Shown: piece after piece, positions 61,833-64,000 of the stretch | How positions within the stretch are numbered: position 1 is the stretch's first letter | Layout: each line of letters opens with the position of its first letter | NCBI GenBank assembly: GCA_019637175.1 | Contig: JAHBWD010000024.1 | Span: 1-64,000 of the forward strand | Source: Labilithrix sp. | GTDB taxonomy: Bacteria > Myxococcota_A > Polyangia > Polyangiales > Polyangiaceae | Direction: 5' to 3' | DNA length: 64,000 bases | Notes under the pieces: generated by a model | What the model was told of the DNA's origin: nothing | Databases searched by the model: none | What the model saw: the letters and a program-made list of their open reading frames with translations, nothing else | Program-made: the position numbers and the translations under genes

Positions 61833-61873
61833 GAAGCCCCTGCTTCCTTCTGGAAGCGGGGGCTTCGTTATTT
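61833..61873 (+). terminator. Intrinsic terminator
   Basis: Arms at 61833-61847 and 61852-61866 form a 15-pair stem with one G-U pair and a TTCT loop. The tail GTTATTT follows at once. This is the best intrinsic terminator in the window and closes the gene set at 57076-61779. Confidence 0.75.
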
Positions 61874-61902
61874 CCGCAGCGCTGCGAAGCAGCGCTGCGC
61901 AG
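61874..61902. repeat. 29-base inverted repeat, left arm
   Basis: The arm is the exact reverse complement of 62324-62352. It contains two copies of the palindrome GCAGCGCTGC separated by GAA, so each arm alone can fold into a ten-pair hairpin. Confidence 0.9.
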
Positions 61903-62064
61903 TGCCAGCCGACCGACACGCACTCGCGCGCGCGCATTCGATCGATCGCACGGGAAGCCGTTCGCCGGCTGACAACGCCCTCGAGCGAGGGCGCAGCGCA
62001 GCGAGGTCGTCAACGAGCGTGTTGACGGCCGTGTTTGACGATCGGCCCGGACTTGCGCCAGCGC

Positions 62065-62205
62065 GGGACGTCAGCCGGCGAACGACATCGCTTGCGCCAG
62101 CGCGCCAGCGCGGGACGTCAGCCGGCGAACGACATCGCTTGCGCCAGCGCGCCAGCGCGGGACGTCAGCCGGCGAACGACATCGCTTGCGCCAGCGCGCC
62201 AGCGC
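62065..62205. repeat. Three exact 47-base tandem repeats
   Basis: Units start at 62065, 62112 and 62159 and are identical over all 47 bases. The unit begins GGGACGTCAGCCGGCG and ends GCCAGCGCGCCAGCGC. A partial unit precedes at 62052-62064, and a degenerate one is at about 62263-62310. There are no spacers, so it is not a CRISPR array. Confidence 0.93.
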
Positions 62206-62323
62206 ACGTGGCCTCGCGGCGGACCAGTCCGACCGCATGCGCCAGCGCATGCGCCTCCCGCCTCGAACGTCAGCCTGTTAGCGACATCACTTGCGCCAGC
62301 TCGTCAGCTCATGTGCGGGCGTT

Positions 62324-62352
62324 CTGCGCAGCGCTGCTTCGCAGCGCTGCGG
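62324..62352. repeat. 29-base inverted repeat, right arm
   Basis: The exact reverse complement of 61874-61902, including both GCAGCGCTGC palindromes with TTC between them. The match stops at both ends, so its length is 29 bases. Confidence 0.9.
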
Positions 62353-62354
62353 GC

Positions 62355-62978
62355 TCAGGGAAAGCTCTCCGCGATCGCGCAGTTCTGCGCCTGGCGATCG
62401 GTGAGCTTGTCGCGGCGGTCCGCCGGGATCTCGTTGCCCTCACCGTCGACGACGCGGATGCGGAGCCACGCCTCGACGCAGCGGTAGCCCTCGTCGTCCT
62501 CGGCCATCGCGGGGCCGCCTTTGTGCCGCTCGATGCGGAGCGACTTGCGGATGAAGAGCAACCGCTTGATGTCGTCGCCCTGCCGCGCCATCAGGCGGCT
62601 CATCTCCTCGGGCTCGAGGCCGATGAGGGCCTGAAAGTTCGCCCGCTGCTCCGCCGGATCGGTCGGCTGCTGGCCGGAGACCAGGCTGCCGTCGGCGATC
62701 GTGTACAGGCGGAAGCCCTCGCGGCTGTAGATGCGGTACGCGCGGCCCGGCTGACCGTGGCAGTCGAGCGATCCGCAGCGGCGCGCGAGGTAACGGTCGA
62801 CGTGCGTCACGTACGTGTTGAAGTCGGGAAGGATGACCCCGGTCGTTCGATTCACGTCGGGCTTGTCGGCGCACGACATCGTCGCCGCGAGACCGAGCAC
62901 GGCGGTGCTCGCGACGGTGACGGCGAACGCGGTGCGGAACGCGGCGCCGCGCGTGCTCCTGCGCTTGTTCGTGCTCAT
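62355..62978 (-). CDS. Lipoprotein with CX4CH motif
   Basis: A 207-residue exported protein. The signal ends near Cys36 (ATMSC, a weak lipobox). C68-GSLD-C73-H74 is a heme-like motif with four residues between the cysteines. RAYRIYSREGFRLYT follows. The rest is helical (EEMSRLMARQGDDIKRLLF). Whether heme is bound is unknown; the wide spacing may need a special lyase or the site may be a non-heme metal site. ATG 62978 overlaps the upstream stop as ATGA. Confidence 0.68.
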   Translation of the reverse strand: MSTNKRRSTRGAAFRTAFAVTVASTAVLGLAATMSCADKPDVNRTTGVILPDFNTYVTHVDRYLARRCGSLDCHGQPGRAYRIYSREGFRLYTIADGSLVSGQQPTDPAEQRANFQALIGLEPEEMSRLMARQGDDIKRLLFIRKSLRIERHKGGPAMAEDDEGYRCVEAWLRIRVVDGEGNEIPADRRDKLTDRQAQNCAIAESFP

Positions 62979-63652
62979 TGACGATCCTCCGGGCACCGCG
63001 TGACGCGCGGCGCCTCGTCGGGGCAAGGAATCGTGATGGGCGGGTTGGCCTGGTCGACCTCGCTCTCGGTGTCGAAGAGGCGAATCTGCCCGGGCGAGCC
63101 GAAGTCACGCAGGTTGAGGATGTGACACGTCGCGCACGACGCCTCGCGGCCGATGTGGCTCGTCATGCGGCGGATGCGGATCGGCTGCTCGGCGTCGGGC
63201 TCGCGCCCGCCGGGGTTCTTCACCCGCTCCACCGAGACGAGCAGAGGGAACTTGAGGTTCTGGTACTCCACCGGCCGCACGAAGAAGTTGCCGTTGCAGT
63301 TGGTGACGAAGCACTTCGTGGTGTTCTCGGGCCCGGCGATGCGAACGTACGCCTGATCGACGCGGCGGTCGTAGCGATCGGGGCCCCAGAAGATCGTCCC
63401 CGCGAGGACGAACGTGTTGTCGGCCGGGCCGGCGCTCGAATGGCAGAGCCCGCACGGCTCTCCGGGACGGTGCCACTCGCTCTCGGGCGGATAGAGATCC
63501 TCCGCTTCGTCGCCGAGGCTGTTCACGCCGGCGCGGTGGACGGGGTCGAGGTTGCACGAGCTGCCCATCCCGGCCACGGCGCCGACGCCGGCGAGCGTCA
63601 TGAGCAGCTTCCCGATACGACTGCGCAGGCTGAGCGTGGGAAGGCGATGCAT
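62975..63652 (-). CDS. Diheme cytochrome c-like lipoprotein
   Basis: A 225-residue exported protein with lipobox GSSC (Cys33). Two CxxCH motifs are seen: CGLCH at 67-71 and CATCH at 173-177, separated by a beta-rich part with a Cys pair (KCFVTNC). This fits a small diheme protein facing the outside. It is coupled to the CX4CH lipoprotein and begins one base after the barrel gene's stop, so the three probably form one redox-related operon. Confidence 0.75.
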   Translation of the reverse strand: MHRLPTLSLRSRIGKLLMTLAGVGAVAGMGSSCNLDPVHRAGVNSLGDEAEDLYPPESEWHRPGEPCGLCHSSAGPADNTFVLAGTIFWGPDRYDRRVDQAYVRIAGPENTTKCFVTNCNGNFFVRPVEYQNLKFPLLVSVERVKNPGGREPDAEQPIRIRRMTSHIGREASCATCHILNLRDFGSPGQIRLFDTESEVDQANPPITIPCPDEAPRVTRCPEDRQ

Positions 63653-63653
63653 C

Positions 63654-64000
63654 TCAGAACTCCACGTCGAAGCCGACCGAGCCGTAGACGGCCGTGCGCG
63701 TCGTCACGTAGAGCGCCTTCAGGTAGCGCGTGTACATGACGTCACCCACGATCACTATGCCATATTTCACGTCGCCTTCCGGCTCGCTCAGCGCGATTCG
63801 GACGCCGCCGCCGGCCGTCGCCGTGATGAGCGGCGCGAGCTCGCGATCGCCCGTACGGTAGAGCGGAAGAACGACGCCGCCGCCGGGATCGAGCAGCGCC
63901 GAGTAGGCGAGCTGGAAGAAGTTCACGCCCGTCTGCGCGTGGAGTCGAAGGTGCGGCCAGACGCGGAGGTGACGCGAGAGGTCGACCATGTGCCTCGCGT
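63654..64000 (-). CDS. Outer-membrane beta-barrel protein, C-terminal part (cut by window end)
   Basis: About 115 C-terminal residues are visible; the frame is open to base 64000, so the start lies outside. It has amphipathic strands with aromatic girdles (LRVWPHLRLHAQTGVNFFQLAY, ALYVTTRTAVYGSVGFDVEF) and a final Phe, as in outer-membrane barrels; a DUF3570-type relation is possible. It is followed by two heme-motif lipoproteins, which suggests an outer-membrane conduit. Confidence 0.65.
   Translation of the reverse strand, partial: ARHMVDLSRHLRVWPHLRLHAQTGVNFFQLAYSALLDPGGGVVLPLYRTGDRELAPLITATAGGGVRIALSEPEGDVKYGIVIVGDVMYTRYLKALYVTTRTAVYGSVGFDVEF

Larger units (their letters stand above)
61874..62352. 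other. Non-coding repeat element bounded by perfect inverted repeats
   Basis: A 479-base stretch enclosed by 29-base inverted repeats and holding three exact 47-base tandem copies plus degenerate copies. Frames across it change phase at each repeat and give Arg-rich translations, so it is not coding. It starts at the base after the terminator tail and ends three bases before the stop of the minus-strand gene at 62355. It may be a non-autonomous mobile element or a structural site; no transposase gene is present. Confidence 0.6.

Noticed and set aside
62065..62205. CRISPR array
   Set aside because: The 47-base units are directly adjacent with no unique spacers, and no cas genes are present.
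61902..62981. Protein-coding frame through the repeat element
   Set aside because: The 47-base period is not a multiple of three, so each repeat is read in a new frame; the translation is Arg/Ser/Ala-rich and runs antisense to the CX4CH lipoprotein gene.

Overview
The window is high-GC DNA, about two thirds G+C or more, with tightly packed genes. Many neighbouring genes overlap by ATGA, GTGA or TTGA, and GTG/TTG starts are common. The gene content points to a Myxococcota member of the Polyangia type (Labilithrix-like). There are many short Cys- and Asp-rich lipoproteins, Asp/Asn-rich calcium-type tails, a Ser/Thr kinase, FHA domains, a GldG/DUF4340 ABC exporter and a Tad-like pilus cluster. 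This placement rests on gene content only. I see no rRNA, tRNA, CRISPR array, insertion sequence or phage gene.

Layout. 1-4.5 kb: the 3' part of ppc, a thioredoxin-rhodanese fusion, a PAP2 phosphatase and a Fur-family regulator. 4.5-12.4 kb (minus strand): a seven-gene run with an ABC ATPase, permease, GldG-like protein, DUF4340 protein, Dam methylase, 5-formyl-THF cyclo-ligase and MepA-like lipoprotein. 12.4-15.7 kb: a trypsin-fold lipoprotein, a formylglycine-enzyme-fold lipoprotein and a secreted protein with an ADAMTS-style thrombospondin type-1 domain. 15.7-20.4 kb (minus): xseA, aroE, a histidine kinase, a response regulator and a DUF3293 protein. 20.4-31.8 kb: biotin carboxylase, several lipoproteins including a large lipase-like hydrolase, metG and a Ser/Thr kinase with a membrane C-terminus. 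31.8-38.9 kb: pyrimidine phosphorylase, a cytochrome c-like lipoprotein, a WYL regulator coupled to an enoyl-reductase-like oxidoreductase, lysine 2,3-aminomutase, and two paralogous lipoproteins placed head to head.

39.0-54.2 kb is a 16-gene Tad/Flp-type apparatus. It has two Flp pilins, a prepilin peptidase, several pseudopilins, CpaB, the CpaC secretin, two CpaF-type ATPases (one fused to an intact FHA domain), TadB, TadC, a TadD-like TPR lipoprotein and two further proteins with degenerate FHA-like modules. No TadZ/CpaE or CpaD is present. Upstream lies a 350-base non-coding leader with an array of alternating inverted pentamers. This cluster is the best candidate for an unusual system: a phospho-signal-responsive Tad machine, possibly related to the contact-dependent killing (Kil) apparatus of Myxococcus.

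54.2-56.6 kb (minus): an operon of a beta-barrel-like protein, an ECF sigma factor and a TM regulator-like protein. 57.1-61.8 kb: a four-gene set of secreted proteins (two with CxxCH motifs, one DUF1549/DUF1553-like, one Tat substrate) ending in a strong terminator. 61.87-62.35 kb: a non-coding element bounded by a perfect 29-base inverted repeat, containing three exact 47-base tandem repeats. 62.4-64 kb (minus): two heme-motif lipoproteins and the end of an outer-membrane beta-barrel gene cut by the window edge.
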